Assembly (NCBI GenBank): GCA_019925105.1
Contig: JAHGAU010000002.1
Span: 1,364,001 to 1,428,000, forward strand
Length of the DNA stretch: 64,000 nucleotides
Reading direction: 5' to 3'
DNA from: Niebla homalea
Taxonomy: Eukaryota; Ascomycota; Lecanoromycetes; Lecanorales; Ramalinaceae
Under the pieces are notes generated by a model. The model was not told the origin of the DNA and did not search any database. It worked only from the letters and a program-made list of their open reading frames with translations. The translations under genes were made by a program, and so were the position numbers. Positions 1 to 12,878 of this stretch are shown here, piece by piece. The first letter of the stretch is position 1. Each line of letters starts with the position of its first letter.

Positions 1-2916
1 TTTATATATTAATAAATAGACCTTTAATATTATAATTTTATTATTACGGAAGGTTATATAATATATTATTCCGTTATATTTTTAAGGATTAATTATTTTT
101 AAAAAATTTATATAAATAAGCTTTAATGGGTTATTTATAGGTTTAAAGTATCCCTTATATAATTAAGAATATAACCGTCCGGTAATATAATATATATAAT
201 AAGCGTTTTCGGTTTTATTATTATTATAACGTTTATATTTAAGATCCATTTTAATTAATATATTTGTTAATTAAAATAATTTTTAAGCTTTAAAATAGCT
301 TATATATATATATTAAGTAAATATAGCCGAAAGTACGTTAAACGCCGTTATAATAAGGATAAGTTCTTATAAATTAATTATAAATAAGCTATTCTATTTA
401 TTATAAGTAAACTTTTTTTAATTATATATTATTATCCGGATTATTTATATTATATTAAGTTAAGCTTTATAATTTAAAAGTTATATTTTATATATAAAAT
501 TAATTAAATTCGTTAAAGAGTATATTATATCCGTAAGTTTTACCTTAACGGGTTTATTATTTACCCTATATATTATATAAATAATATTTATATTTTTTAT
601 ATAAATTATTTTTATTAACCCGGGCCTTAAAGATAAAGATTAATAAAGTTTTAATTTCCCTTAAAAGAATTTTTTCTTATAAAAAATATATTAATTATAA
701 TTATAATTAAGAATTATTAGCTTTTATAAATTTATTAAGGTAATTAATATTATTATCGTTAATTATTATATATACGTTAATAAATAAAAGTTTATTATTA
801 AGAAATTTATAAACATAATAATCTCCTTAATAATCTTAAGCTTTTTAATACGGAACTTTATAGGCTTCTTTTCGGGGTAAAGGTCTTAATATTTATCCTT
901 AATATACTTATTATTATACCTTTTTTAAGTATAACATTAATAAATAGGCTTTTCCCGGGTTTTATTATAGGTTTTTTTATTATAACCTTTTAATATATCC
1001 TTATAAGCTTATATTGAAACGTTTAATTATTAAATAACCGCCTAAGCTTCTTTATTACGGGCCCTTTATATAATATCGTAAAATTTAAAGGTATCCAAGC
1101 CTTATTATATAGCCGTTTAAATAAATATTAAGTACTACGTTTATTATAATTTTTTTAATTTATTTAAGAATATTTAAATAATAAAATAATCCGGGATAAT
1201 TAAAAAATATTAATCACTTTAATTTCAATATAGACTTTTTAATAGCGGCTATTATACTTATTAATTATTATATCCGGGGTCTTTTATAGACTTATAAGCT
1301 CTTAAATAAACTTTATATATAAATTAAACCCTTAAAACTTATATTAATCCTTAAGTTTTTTTAAATTATATCCGGGCTTTTTATAATATTAATTAAATAC
1401 TTAATATTAATACCGTAATAATTCTTTAAGGCTATATATACCTTAAGAGTATCTTTCTCCTTTAACTTTTAAAAATTATTTATTGTTATTTAGTTTTTTA
1501 TTTATTAACTTTACGATATTTACTGCCGTTAATCTATTAATAAAGGGATTAAATTTAAAGGAAACCCCTTTATAATAGAGTCTTTCTTAATCGTTATTTT
1601 TAATAAAGTATATAGAAAATAATATTAATGAGATATTAATTATATTATAATTATTAATAATGTTTAAATTTAATAACGTTTAATATATTAAAGACTTACT
1701 ATTTAAGGGTAAAGGGTAACTTACGTTAAACGATAATATTTAATTCTTAACGTTTATACTTAACTTAAAAATAATAGTATTTAATGGGTTAATTAGGGAT
1801 TCCTTAGACGCTTTTAAGTTAAAGTTATTATATGACTTCGGCGTTTACGGTAATAAATAGTCCTTATTTTTAACTTAATTTTTATTAATTAAATTAAGAT
1901 AATCTTCCTTTTTTAAGTCTTTAAGTATAAAAAGAAAAAGGGTACTTCGTATACGACGATACCACCGAATAATAAGGTTTAAGTATTATACTTTATATAA
2001 GACTATTATATAATTTAAAATAATAAATAATATAAAGTTTTATTAATTAAAGTATTCTTTATTTTAATTAAAATTAAAACGAAACTTTATAATATACTAT
2101 AATGTTATATATATACCCTTAAAATTATTATCCCTTTTTACTTAAAGGCCCTTAATCTCTATAATTAAAGCGTTTAAATTTATTTTAATTATTTTACTTT
2201 AACTTAAGGACTTTAATCTTTATAATTTATGATAAATAAGCTTATCTTAAGTCCAATTACTTATTAAAGAATTCTATAATTAGTTCTTAATTTTTTTTTT
2301 TTAAGGATTAATTTTTATTTTAAGAAGTTAAACCGTTAATTATTTATTCCGTCCTGTATTTAATTTTTAAAATTAAATTAAAGTAAGTGATTTTAAACTG
2401 TAATACGTTTAAATTTAAGTAATCTATCTTTAATTAATCTTAAAAAAACTTAATTTTAATATAATCTTTAAGGCTTTAAACTTAATAAAGTTTTATAATA
2501 TATTTAATGTTTATTTAACGTCTTAAATTTCTTACTTAAACCTTAATTAAAACTTTATATATATATATTAGCCTTAAGGGCTTTATGTTTTAACTTTATT
2601 GGCTTAATACCGGCTTAACTCTCCGGCGTATAAACGTTTACGGCCCTTAATAAGGCTAAGAAATAACGGTTTATATATTCTCGTTAATAAAACGTCCTTC
2701 TTTTTTAATTTAAGAATATAAGTGATTAAATAAACTTTTCTATTTATAGCCGTAGTATTATACGCTTAACCAGGTCGATTTTTAATAATACAGCCTACGT
2801 ATAAGTATTATTTACGGGTATATCTTATATTATAAGTTTACTATTATTTATAAGTTAAATTAAATACTAAGAAAACGTTATTTAAGCACTTAAACGCGTA
2901 GTCCGGGCTTATAATT
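1..2916 (-). mobile_element. LTR element family 1, copy 1: internal region, runs off the left edge
   Basis: This is the internal part of a minus-strand LTR element whose 5' LTR is at 2917-3078. About 1.3 kb of it (1630-2916) is repeated at 4489-5128 plus 10932-11588, with differences that are mostly C/T or G/A. Read on the minus strand the frames are broken by many TAA and TAG codons, as expected when RIP converts CAA and CAG. I do not recognise a protein domain, so the superfamily (gypsy or copia) is open. The part at 1-1630 has no second copy in the window. Its 3' LTR would lie left of base 1. Confidence 0.6.
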
Positions 2917-3078
2917 TATTAAAGTTAAGAAATATAAGTTGCTTAATTATTATTATATATAAAGTAAAACTATATATAAGGTTATATACCGCTATCTTAC
3001 CTGGGTTTAATACGTCCGCCTTATCTAATCTGATCCGCGTCACGTGATCTCCCAAGTGGCGATCCTGCATATTCAACA
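2917..3078 (-). repeat. LTR, family 1, 162 bp (5' LTR of copy 1)
   Basis: On the minus strand it starts TGTTGAAT and ends ACTTTAATA, a decayed form of the TTCAACA end that would mirror the start. The same 162-bp unit is at 3526-3687 (plus strand) and 11589-11750 (minus strand). Its first 60 bases keep GC and contain an unmutated CACGTGA site. The three copies differ mainly by transitions. Confidence 0.85.
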
Positions 3079-3361
3079 AAAACCCGGTGCATTACGTAAG
3101 GACAAAGTATATAAGTATCCAACTATACTGGTTACGGGAATAACTTAAGGTTAATACCGTTAATTTTAAGTATATCCATATTACGGAATAGGTAATTAAC
3201 GGGTTAATAAAGGCCCTACTTATTAAGACTTTTATATAGTTTAAACGGGCGTTAAGCCTTAAAAAGCTATTATATCAATAGTTTAAGGATTATATATTTA
3301 TTAATAGCGGACTTAATAATAAGCCGGGTAATAAGTCATAAGTAGGTAATAATTATGCAAA

Positions 3362-3409
3362 GGAGCTAGCCACTTAATAACCAGGGGAGCTAGCCACTTA
3401 ATAACCAGG
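3362..3409. repeat. 24-bp tandem duplication
   Basis: Two exact 24-bp units with the core GGAGCTAGCCACTTAATAAC, followed by a partial third. They keep CCA and GCC and so look unmutated next to RIP-worn surroundings. Confidence 0.85.
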
Positions 3410-3510
3410 GGCTACTTAATAAATACGGTAATTAAATTCTTATATAAAAGGATATAACGTTAAAGCTATAAAGGAGTTATTTAATAAATAAGATTTACGG
3501 GCTATATATA

Positions 3511-3525
3511 AAATTTAAAGGGGAA
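3511..3525 (+). other. Polypurine tract before the family 1 LTR
   Basis: Purine-rich AAATTTAAAGGGGAA directly abuts the TATTAAAT start of the plus-strand LTR, the usual place for the plus-strand primer of an LTR element. Confidence 0.5.
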
Positions 3526-3687
3526 TATTAAATATATAGGATCGTTACTTAAAAGATTATATAACGCAGATTAGATTAAATAAAACGGACGTATTAAACT
3601 TAAGTAGGATAGCGGCATATAGCCTTATACATAGTCTCACTTTGTACATAGTAATAATCAAGCAACTTACACCTCTCAACTTCAATA
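3526..3687 (+). repeat. LTR, family 1, plus strand, 162 bp
   Basis: Aligns over its full length with 2917-3078 in inverted orientation. It begins TATTAAATATATAGG and ends ACTTCAATA. The first 60 bases are more RIP-worn than in the 2917 copy, but the last 60 keep CTCTCAACTTC where the others read TTCTTAACTTT. The two 5-bp flanks (gggga and ttaac) do not match, so it is probably a 3' LTR rather than a solo LTR. Confidence 0.8.
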
Positions 3688-3944
3688 TTAACGTAATTAA
3701 ATATATACTTTTAATAAGTATAATTTTCAACTTTAAGCCCGTTAACTTTAAACTATAATTCTAAAAGTTAAGCTTATTAAGCTATAATATTATAATAACG
3801 TTCCGCCGCTTTAATTTACTTAATTATAATAAAGGGGTTCTTAATTAAAGGGTGAATATCGTTTTTTTTATTTTAAGGTTTATTAAGTTAATCGAATATC
3901 CATTATAATAATAACGTTAGGTTTTCTCCTTAATAAGGAAGAAA
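3688..3944. other. RIP-degenerate DNA, nothing identified
   Basis: TA-rich sequence with no second copy in the window that I can find, no open frame and no terminal motif. It separates the plus-strand LTR from the family 2 fragment. Confidence 0.5.
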
Positions 3945-4285
3945 AATTAGAATATTAAATTAACTCCGTTAACGGTACGCCGGCGGGACTAATAAAAGTA
4001 AATATAGAAGACGTAACGTTACGGTTTAAATACTTAAGTATTACTTTAATAAGTAAATTAATAATAAAATTAATTCTTAAAGAACTTAAAAAGAACTAAG
4101 GCATAGCTTTTACTTAAGGTAAAGGTAATAATTACCCCGCTTTACGCCTATTGAGTTACGGCTTGTGGATAACGTATATTAAGGCCGTTATTAAGGCCCT
4201 TTACCAAGGCCTAACGGCCTACCTTAGCGCAGCAGTATGGCGCACCACTGTAGCGCCGGCGCAGAGGTGGCGCTAGCTGCTAATA
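3945..4285 (-). mobile_element. LTR element family 2, minus-strand LTR and leader fragment
   Basis: On the minus strand it begins TATTAGCAGCTAGCGCC at 4285 and aligns base for base with 12755-13080. Where this copy has GC-rich text such as CAGCTAGCGCCACC, the plus copy has the C-to-T and G-to-A version. The LTR probably ends near 4152 and the rest would be leader plus the first gag codons. Homology stops near 3945. This is the better preserved member of the pair. Confidence 0.7.
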
Positions 4286-4296
4286 GGTAACTAGGT

Positions 4297-4488
4297 TTAT
4301 TTAAGGTTAATTATGGGTATTAATAAATTATCGGATATTTATTATTATTTTATTTATATTAATTACGTAACTTACCGGATAAAGTTTAAAGGCTCTTAAT
4401 GAAATCATCCTTTACCCTTGAAATATTTAATTATTCTATAGTTTATCTTCTGTGCGTAAAAATGCCATTTCGTCGCGCTCGCCCCCTG
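4297..4488 (+). repeat. Dispersed repeat R, first copy
   Basis: About 190 bp, inverted relative to 21257-21628. This copy ends CGCGCTCGCCCCC and keeps several CpA sites. It belongs to neither the family 2 fragment on its left nor the family 1 element on its right. What it is part of is not known; a 5' or terminal piece of another element is possible. Confidence 0.65.
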
Positions 4489-5113
4489 TTATTAATTATA
4501 TTATAATTATTAATAATACTTAAGTTTAAGTTTAATAGCGTTATTAAGGACTTATTATTTAAAAGTAAAGGGTATCTTATATTAAATAACGGTATTTAAT
4601 TTTTAACGTTTATACCTAATTTAAAATTAATAGTATTTAATAGGTTAATTAAAGTTTTTTAAACGCTTTTAAATTAAAGTTATCGTATAATTTCGGCGTT
4701 TACGATAATAAATAATTCCTATCTTTAACTTAATCTTTATTAATCAAATTAAAATAATTTTCCTTCCTTAAGTTTTTAAGTATAAAGGGAAAAAAAGTAT
4801 TTTATATATAACGATATTACGGAATAATAGGGTTTAAATATTACACTTTATACGGGATTATTATATACTTTAAGGTAATAAATAATGTAAAACCTTATTA
4901 AATAAAGTATATTTTATTCCGGTTAAGCTTAAAATAAAACTTTATAGTATATTATAATACTATATATATACCTTTAAGATTATTACCTTTTTTTATTTAA
5001 GGGCTTTTAATCTTTATAATTAAAGAGTTTAAGCTTTATTTAATTATTTTATTTTAACTTAAAATTTTTATTTTTACAATCCGTAATAATTAGTTTTATC
5101 TTAAGTTTAATTA

Positions 5114-5128
5114 TTTATTAAAGAATTT
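5114..5128. repeat. Target site duplication of LINE A, left
   Basis: TTTATTAAAGAATTT, identical to 10932-10946. The 15-bp exact match on both sides of the LINE proves a target-primed insertion into family 1 copy 2. Confidence 0.92.
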
Positions 5129-8100
5129 GATTGATTGATTAATTGATTGATTTATACTACGGGTCTAGCTAAGCTAATTCCGGCGTTCCTTAATATGCGG
5201 CCTTTTAATTTTATTGGTAACCGTAAAAACCTGATACTCATAACGTTAAAGTAAAAACCGGCGTTTACCAGGCCTTTATCCTTTATCCTTTAAGGTAAAG
5301 GATATTAACGGCCGTTTAAAAAATAATAATTTATTCGTATACTCTTTATATTTTAACTCCCTTAAGAAAATCCATAATATTATAACCGTATCTTTATAAG
5401 GGCTATCCTTAAGTTCATTACTCTTCTGCTCCTTTATATATTTATATTATTTTAACCTTATATAATACCTTTAAATATTTTTATTAATATTTATATATTT
5501 AATATATATTCCTCTTATATTATTATCGCCGTTAACTTTTTTAAGGACTTTTAATAAGCATTTATTATTATATCCTTACGGCTATAGAAGATATTTTCCG
5601 GTTCATATAATTAATATAACCGGTTTCCGTTCCTTTTTTTTTTCCTTAACCGGTAACGGGCTTTTTTTATAAAGTCTTTAATAACTTTATTTATTTTTAT
5701 AATAAAATTAAACTATAATAATAATCCGATAAATATTATAAATTTAATAATTACTTGGATATTTCGCTTTATAAATAATATTTAATAATAATTATAAGTA
5801 TTAACTTTTACGATAAATTTTAACTTAACCTTTATAAATAAAAAATAAGAAATAAAAACATATATAACGTTTTACTTTTTTTATTTATATTTATATTTAA
5901 TATTTATCCGACCCTTAATATATATAATAAATAGGAAGTAAATTAAACCGTTTTTACCCGTCCGGAATTAAATCGTTAATATATTATTATTTTTCTTTAT
6001 AATATTATAACGGCGGAGATACTTATTAATAATCTTTTTATCGTTAAAAGTTAAATAATAACGATTTTAAGATATAAAGTTTTTATATTTCCGTTAACGT
6101 TTAATTTATTATATTATAATTTATAAAATAATCGTTATAGTCTTCGTTTTTTAAATCCTTTTAATTTTAGTTTTTTTTACGCTTGGCGGGAGTTTATATT
6201 TACTTAAATTAATTTCCGGGATATTAATAAGGTTAACCTTTTTCTTAATTTATTTTTACTTTATTTTAATAAGAAAAAAGATAAATATCTTCAGTTTATT
6301 CCCTTTAACTTAAGGCCTATTAAGACTTTAACGGATCCGTTTATTTCCTACTATTATAATTAAGTATATATTTTTTTAACCTTATTTAAGCGACTATTTA
6401 ATTTAATAAGACCTTAATTAGCGGTATAAAGACCTTAAACTTTAATACCGGGATAAAGGTTACTTTATAAGCCTTATTAATTACTCTTAAATACCGGTTT
6501 TAGACTTTCTATAATATTTAAATAAGCTTTTTCTTATATCCCGGAATACTTTTAAATATATATTAAATAATTATAACGTATATTATAATTAACTTTATTA
6601 TAGCTTAATAAATAGTCCGGGTTTTTTATAACGTAACTCTTTATATTAATACGGTAAAATAAATAAGGCTTTTTTCCTATAAAGTTATCTTCTTTTAAAC
6701 TTTTTTTATATAATCTTTTTAATTAAGCTTTTTATTTATTTAAAGGTTAAGGACTTTAATATTAATATCCGGCTTTACCATAATTTTACTTAAGTTTATT
6801 ATAACTATTATATCGTATAACCTTAAATTCTTAATTATATAAATAAGCTTATATTTATATAGTATAAATTAAACCTTATAAATTTTTATGTATTAAAGAT
6901 AGATTTTATAAGTTTATTTTAATTTTAAATAGTTTATATATATAAAGGTATTATAGGCTAAAAAATAAACGTTATTAATAAAGCTTTTAATTTAGACCTT
7001 CTATTTTAACTTAATAAACTCCTTAATTAATAAACCGTTAAAAAATAAGAATAATATAAAAAAAAAAAATCCTTAAGGAATCCCCGTTATAATAGGCTTT
7101 ATTAAATTTATTTTTTATCTTAAATTAATTAACGTAACTTAATTACTTAAGAAATTCTTTATTTATTTAATTAAGAAGGATACTATCCTTTTTTTCCTTA
7201 AATTATATAATAACTTTTAATAATTTATTTTATTAAAGGTATTTGTAATATTAAGAGAAAGAAGGTTTACGATATATTTCTTCCCGTAACCTTATATTAT
7301 ATATATACCGTTAATTAATCCTTTAAAAATTATTTTTATTAATTAATTTCTCCTTATTTTTATTTATTAATCGGGGAAAAGTCTATAGTTTTCTATATAA
7401 TTATTAAGGATTTTTATTATTATTATCTTTAAGGCTTTCCTTAACGTATATAAAAATATAATAAGTTTATAAAACTTTACTTTAAAGTAATCTGGCTTAA
7501 TAAACTTCTTAAGGATAATCGTTTTTATTTCCTTAAATTTACGTAAATAATAATTAACGTTAAAATATATTTAAAAAAGTAAATAAAAACCTTTTTAAAC
7601 GGTAAAATTATTATTATTAAGAATTTATTAAAAATCTTATTTAACCCTAAGGCTTTATCCTTCTTTAATTTATTAATTATTTTAATTATTATATCTTATA
7701 TTATTACTTTATTTATTAATACGGGGTTAAAATATATAATATTATTAATATCGTTTAAATTAACTTCTAGCGGAAAAGGGAAAAATATTCCTTTAAAGGT
7801 TTTAATTTTACTATTAAAGGTATTAATTAATATATTATTGAATTTCTTAAAAAGCAGAAATTTAAAAATAAACTTTAATTTCTTACTTTATTCTTTATTA
7901 TATTTTATTAACTTTTAAATATTATAAGGTAAAACCGTTAAATTATATACTATAAATTAAAAATATATTTACTTAACCTTCTTAATGGGTTTCTCTTTTT
8001 TTTTTTTTAAGTAATTTTTAATTAATTAAGTATTTTTTTATTTTTATATTTAAAAGCTTATTTAATTAGCTTTTTTACCTTTATAATTATAGTTATATAT

Positions 8101-10931
8101 TTTTTATTTTAATAAGTTTTAACTTTTTAAAAAAGTTTTATTATTAAGATAATTTTATCGATTATTTTATTTAATACCTTTATTATTTACTTTATAAAGA
8201 AATTGATCCGGTCTTTATTATTTAATTAAAGGAAATCTATAAATTATATTATTATTTTTTCCGTTTTTATATAAATCTTTATTTTTTAATTATCTTTTAT
8301 ATTTTCTTTACCAATAATAATAAGGTTATATTAACGGTTTAATTTAAGGTTATTTATATCGGTATATAGTCTGAGTTATATTTTAAGTTTTTTTATAACC
8401 TATATATTATAACCGTATTAATAACTTTTTCCGTATTAAAGGTTAAATTAATCGTTATTTTAAATTTATAATTCTTTTACGTAATAATCCTTTATAATAT
8501 TAATAATAAAAAGTTAATTTAAACGGTAATTATTAATAAATTATCCAATTTAACGTAATTTATTATATATTTTTTTTTATTTTATATATAATAATATAAA
8601 TTAAAGTCTTTAAGTAATATATATTTACTTAAAGTAATTAAAATTTCCTTAAATAACGGTATTGTAAATTTTTTTTTTATTAACCGGCGACGGGTTATAC
8701 GCGTTATAAATATTAAGGTCGCCCTTTAAGTTCTTTTTTTTTATAATACGGAATATATAAAGATTTCTATTATAATAAATAATATCTTAATTATTTACGT
8801 TAAACTACTTATTTATAATAAAATATATTTTAATTATTTTATTTTTCTTAAAGGTTGAATAAAACTTTTTTCCCAAGTTAATAAATAAATATATATATAA
8901 ATTATATGGTAATTCCTATATTATTATAATATTAACGTTTTTAACTTTTTTAAACTTAAATATCAATATTATTACTCTAATTTTTTTATTATAAATATTA
9001 TATTATATTATTCTTAAAAACGTTAATATATTATATATTAACCTTTATAAAAGCTCCCTTTTTTATATTTATTTAAATTACGGACTTTTTATTAAAGTTA
9101 AGCGTTTTTTATTTTAATATTTTCTTAATTATTATTAAAAACATAAAACGGTTAATTTTTAAAATTAAGATTATAAGGAGCTTTTTCTTTTTTATTATTA
9201 TTTATCTTTTATTATATAATTAATTAAACTTACGTTTTAAGGCTGTTTTTAATTAACTTATTAAATTAATCTTATATATATTATATTATTGGATTTTTAT
9301 AATTATCCGGGTCTTTTTATATTTAATTTCTTTAATTCTTATTATATATTTAAAATCTTATATTAAGTATCTTTTTTTATTATATATAACGTATTTAAGC
9401 GTATCCTTTATAAGTTTTTTAATTATTAACTTTATATATTTATAAATATTATAATTTTTAATATAAATTATATACTTTATAGTATTAAAATATTTCATAA
9501 TAATATATTTATAATTTTAATATTTAAAATATTAATAAATATTAACCGCTTTATCTTATAGCCGAGTTATCTTAAGAGATCCCCTTTTAATAATCCTTTT
9601 ATTTAAGACGTTATTATATATCTTTATTAACGTTACGTTTAATATAACGGTAAAGTACCTTTTTATACGTCTTAAAAAGTTAAGTCTTTTTATTATTAAC
9701 GGAAGCCTATAATTAACGATTTTAAACTTTAAGTAAAGAACCGTATTCTCCTTTTTTATATTTTTTAACGTAATTTTTTTCTTAGCTTTTTTAAAACGTA
9801 ATAAATATATTTTATTTATTACGATGATAAATAATTATTTTAAAATTTTAATTAACTTATATTTTTTTTTATTAACTTAAATCTTAAACCTTTTTAAGTT
9901 TTTTTTTTGTTTTTAAAAACGTTATATTAAGAAAAATATTTTTACTTTATAACCTATATACCGTAATAATCTATTTTATTAACGGTTCCGTCGTTATTTT
10001 AAAAGTTTTTATTAATTATAATAGGTTTATTTTTACCGCCGCGTTTCTCTCTTTATTATTAAATAAGTAAACTATTATTATTCTCATTTTTTTTAACGCG
10101 GTTATTTTTTTTCCGTTATCCTTTTATTCTTTATTACGGGTATCCTTTTTATTATTTTTATCGTTTAGTTCTTTCTTATTTAAGGGGTTATTACCTTTAT
10201 ATTTTCGCCTTATATATTTAACCTTAAGCCGTTATCTTTACCCTTTATTAACGCCCTTATTACCGCTTTTTAAGAGCCTTATAATCGCTCCGTTTCCCCT
10301 AGTTTTACCTTTATTTTTATATAAAAGTCCCTTATATCTTTTAGCTTAATCCGTAATATCGGTTAGGTTTTTAACGTAATATTTTTTTACTCTATTATAA
10401 GGAGTCTTTTTAAGGTTTTTACCGTTTCTTCTATTACTTTTTTACCCTTATTTACCGGGTAATATACCGTTTCCGTTTTTTATTTTTAATCCCTTAAGGT
10501 TTTATTTTCCTTATTAACTTTATTTCCCCCTTATATACCCTTAATAATACTTTTATTACGGTCTTTTTGCCCTTTCCTTTTATCCGTACCCCTCGCCGTT
10601 AATGCTATATTGGCCTTTTTACCCCCCTATTTACCTATTATTTCCGCATTATTATTACGCGTTTTATACGTTTTAATATACGTATTTTATTAACCTTAAT
10701 TCTTTTACTTATTTTAAGTATTATCCGGTTTATTATTATTATATTGCCCGCCCGCGTTATCGCCGTTTCTGTTAATATAGGTTATTTACTTATTTATTAC
10801 CTTATTCTTAACCATTACGTTACTTCTACTTATCGTACTTAATATACTTTTCTTACTGTCGTTAAAGCTATGCGTATACGCATCGTTTTGGACCTCTGGG
10901 GTCCCTTTGTTCGTCGCCATCATTCTCTTCT
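5129..10931 (-). mobile_element. LINE A, full-length Tad-like non-LTR retrotransposon (about 5.8 kb)
   Basis: Minus-strand copy whose 3' end is the TTGA-type tail at 5129-5155 and whose 5' end is the ORF1 start near 10913. It has the same length and layout as copies B, C and E. Read on the minus strand it holds ORF1 (gag-like), an endonuclease, a reverse transcriptase and a C-terminal zinc-binding region, all full of stops. The catalytic F-V-D-D box of the RT reads F-I-N-N at 6971-6982. The last 50 bp of each end are much less mutated than the body. It is fixed in place by a 15-bp target site duplication. Confidence 0.88.
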
Positions 10932-10946
10932 TTTATTAAAGAATTT
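10932..10946. repeat. Target site duplication of LINE A, right
   Basis: Exact copy of 5114-5128; family 1 copy 2 resumes inside it. Confidence 0.92.
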
Positions 10947-11588
10947 AATAATTAATTTTTAACGTTCCTTTCTTAAGGATTAATCTTTACTTTAAGAGGT
11001 TTAATTATTAACTATTTATTCCGTCCCGTATTTATTCTTTAAAATTAAATTAAAATAAATAATTTCAGATTATAATACGCTTAAATCCGAGTAATTTATT
11101 TTTTATTAATTTTGAAAAAACTCGATTTTAATATGGTTTTTAAGGCTTTAAACTTAATAAAGTTTTATAATATATTTAATATTTATTTAACGTTTTAAAT
11201 TTCTTACTTAACTACCGGTTAAGGCTTTATATATATAAATTAGCCTTAAGGGCTTTACGTTTTAACTCCGTTAATTTAACGCCGGCTTAACTTTCCGGTA
11301 TATAAGCATTTACGGCCCTTAATAAGGCTAGGAAATAATACTTTATATATTCTCGTTTATAAAACGTCCTCCTTTTTTAATATAAGAATATAAATAATTA
11401 AGTAAGCTTTTTTATTTATAGCCGTAGTATTATGTATTTAACCAGATCAATTTTTAATAATATAGCCTGCGTAAAAGTATCGTTTACGGGTATATTTTAT
11501 ACTATAAGTTTATTACCGTTTATAGGCCAAATTAAATACTAAAAAAACGTTATTTAAATACTTAAACGCGTAGTCCGGGCTTATAATT

Positions 11589-11750
11589 TATTAAAGTTAA
11601 GAAATATAAGTTACTTAATTATTATTATATATAAAGTAAGACTATATATAAGGTTATATGCCGTTATCCTACTTAAATTTAGCACGTCTACTTTATCTAA
11701 TCTGATCCGCGTTACGTAATCTCTTAAGTAGCGATCCTACACATTCAATA
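11589..11750 (-). repeat. LTR, family 1, 162 bp (5' LTR of copy 2)
   Basis: Minus-strand LTR that begins TATTGAATGTGTAGGATCG, the worn form of TGTTGAATATGCAGGATCG at 3078, and has the same length. The CACGTGA of copy 1 reads TACGTAA here. Confidence 0.85.
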
Positions 11751-12754
11751 TTTAATTAATATTTAATTAAAAAACCTTTAAATCTTAAAGGATTTTCTAA
11801 CGTTTTTATGTATATTAAGCGAACGCCCCGGTAAATAACGAACCGGCGTAACGTTACTTACGTAATTACCGAGTTACCCGGGGTTAAAGTTAATCCGGGA
11901 ACTATATATATATTAAGATGATAATATTTTAGCGGTATTAAGGATACTTGTAGGGATATAACGGTTTAACTATTAAATATTATAATATTTACGGTAAAAT
12001 ATAAAATTTTACCGGTATAAAAACTTATGCTATAAAAAGTAAATTAAATAAAGCGTTAATATATATATTATTAATAGTATATTTACGTTTACGTTAATAA
12101 TATAATGTTATATATATATTATATTACTTAAAAGTTAAGGTAAACTTATATATTTTATTAATAAATAAAAATAAGCGGATTATTAATATAAATAAAATAT
12201 TTATATAACGTTAAGATTACTTATTATAATAATAATATAAATAAAAAATATATATAGCTATATACGTATTAACTTTTAAATATTAATATATACCTTTAAT
12301 ATATTAGATTTATAAAAGTAATTAAAATTATTAAAGAAAAAAAGAAAAGAAGTTTAAAATAAAATAAAATTCTTATTATAATTACGTACTATTTTTACGA
12401 TAACGTTTATTTTTATTATAATATAATAAATTAATAATAAAGCTTTAAGTAATTATTGATTAATATTATAAAAATTCTTTTTTTCTTTTTTTTTATTAAG
12501 TTTTATAAAAAGGTTTTTAATAAGTTCTATAAATTATATTAATTACTTATTAACGTAACGTATCCTTATTATTTTGTTATTAAATAAATATTATTATATT
12601 TACGTATATACTTAAAAACTCTTTTGTTTTTATTTTTTTTCTGTTAAGTTCAATAATAGGTTTTTAATAAGTTTGATATTTAACCGGCGTTACGTTAATT
12701 TCTTAAATATATCTCTTTATACTTTAAAGATTAATATATAAAAAAGGAGATGAT
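11751..12754. other. RIP-degenerate DNA, nothing identified
   Basis: About 1 kb of TA-rich sequence between two LTRs. It has some CpG-rich islands, including two near-identical blocks around AACCGGCG at about 11852 and 12682, but no coding motif, terminal repeat or second copy that I can see. Confidence 0.5.
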
Positions 12755-12878
12755 TGTTAATAATTAATATTATTTTTATACCGGCGTTATAATAATACGT
12801 TATATTATTACGTTAAAGTAAGCCTTAATAAAAGGCTTTAATAACGATTTTAATATAGGTTATTTATATGCTATAACA
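12755..12878 (+). repeat. LTR, family 2, plus strand (about 124 bp)
   Basis: Begins TGTTAATAATTAATATT and probably ends CTATAACA, giving TGTTA...TAACA ends. It aligns to the GC-rich 4152-4285 copy with almost every difference being C to T or G to A. The right boundary is inferred from the inverted ends only. Confidence 0.55.

Larger units (their letters stand above)
3079..3525 (+). mobile_element. 3' internal end of a plus-strand family 1 element
   Basis: The segment lies between the minus-strand LTR of copy 1 and a plus-strand LTR at 3526. It ends in a purine-rich tract directly before that LTR, so it should be the 3' internal end of a plus-strand copy whose upstream part is missing or displaced. 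No coding motif is recognisable. It holds a 24-bp tandem duplication. Confidence 0.5.
4489..11750 (-). mobile_element. LTR element family 1, copy 2, truncated and split by LINE A
   Basis: Homology to copy 1 begins abruptly at 4489, continues to 5128, resumes at 10932 and ends with the 5' LTR at 11589-11750. Without LINE A the fragment is about 1.44 kb, colinear with 1630-3078. The left end is a truncation, so gag- and leader-type sequence remains but any pol part is missing. It is RIP-worn, though it keeps CpG-containing blocks identical to copy 1. Confidence 0.75.
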
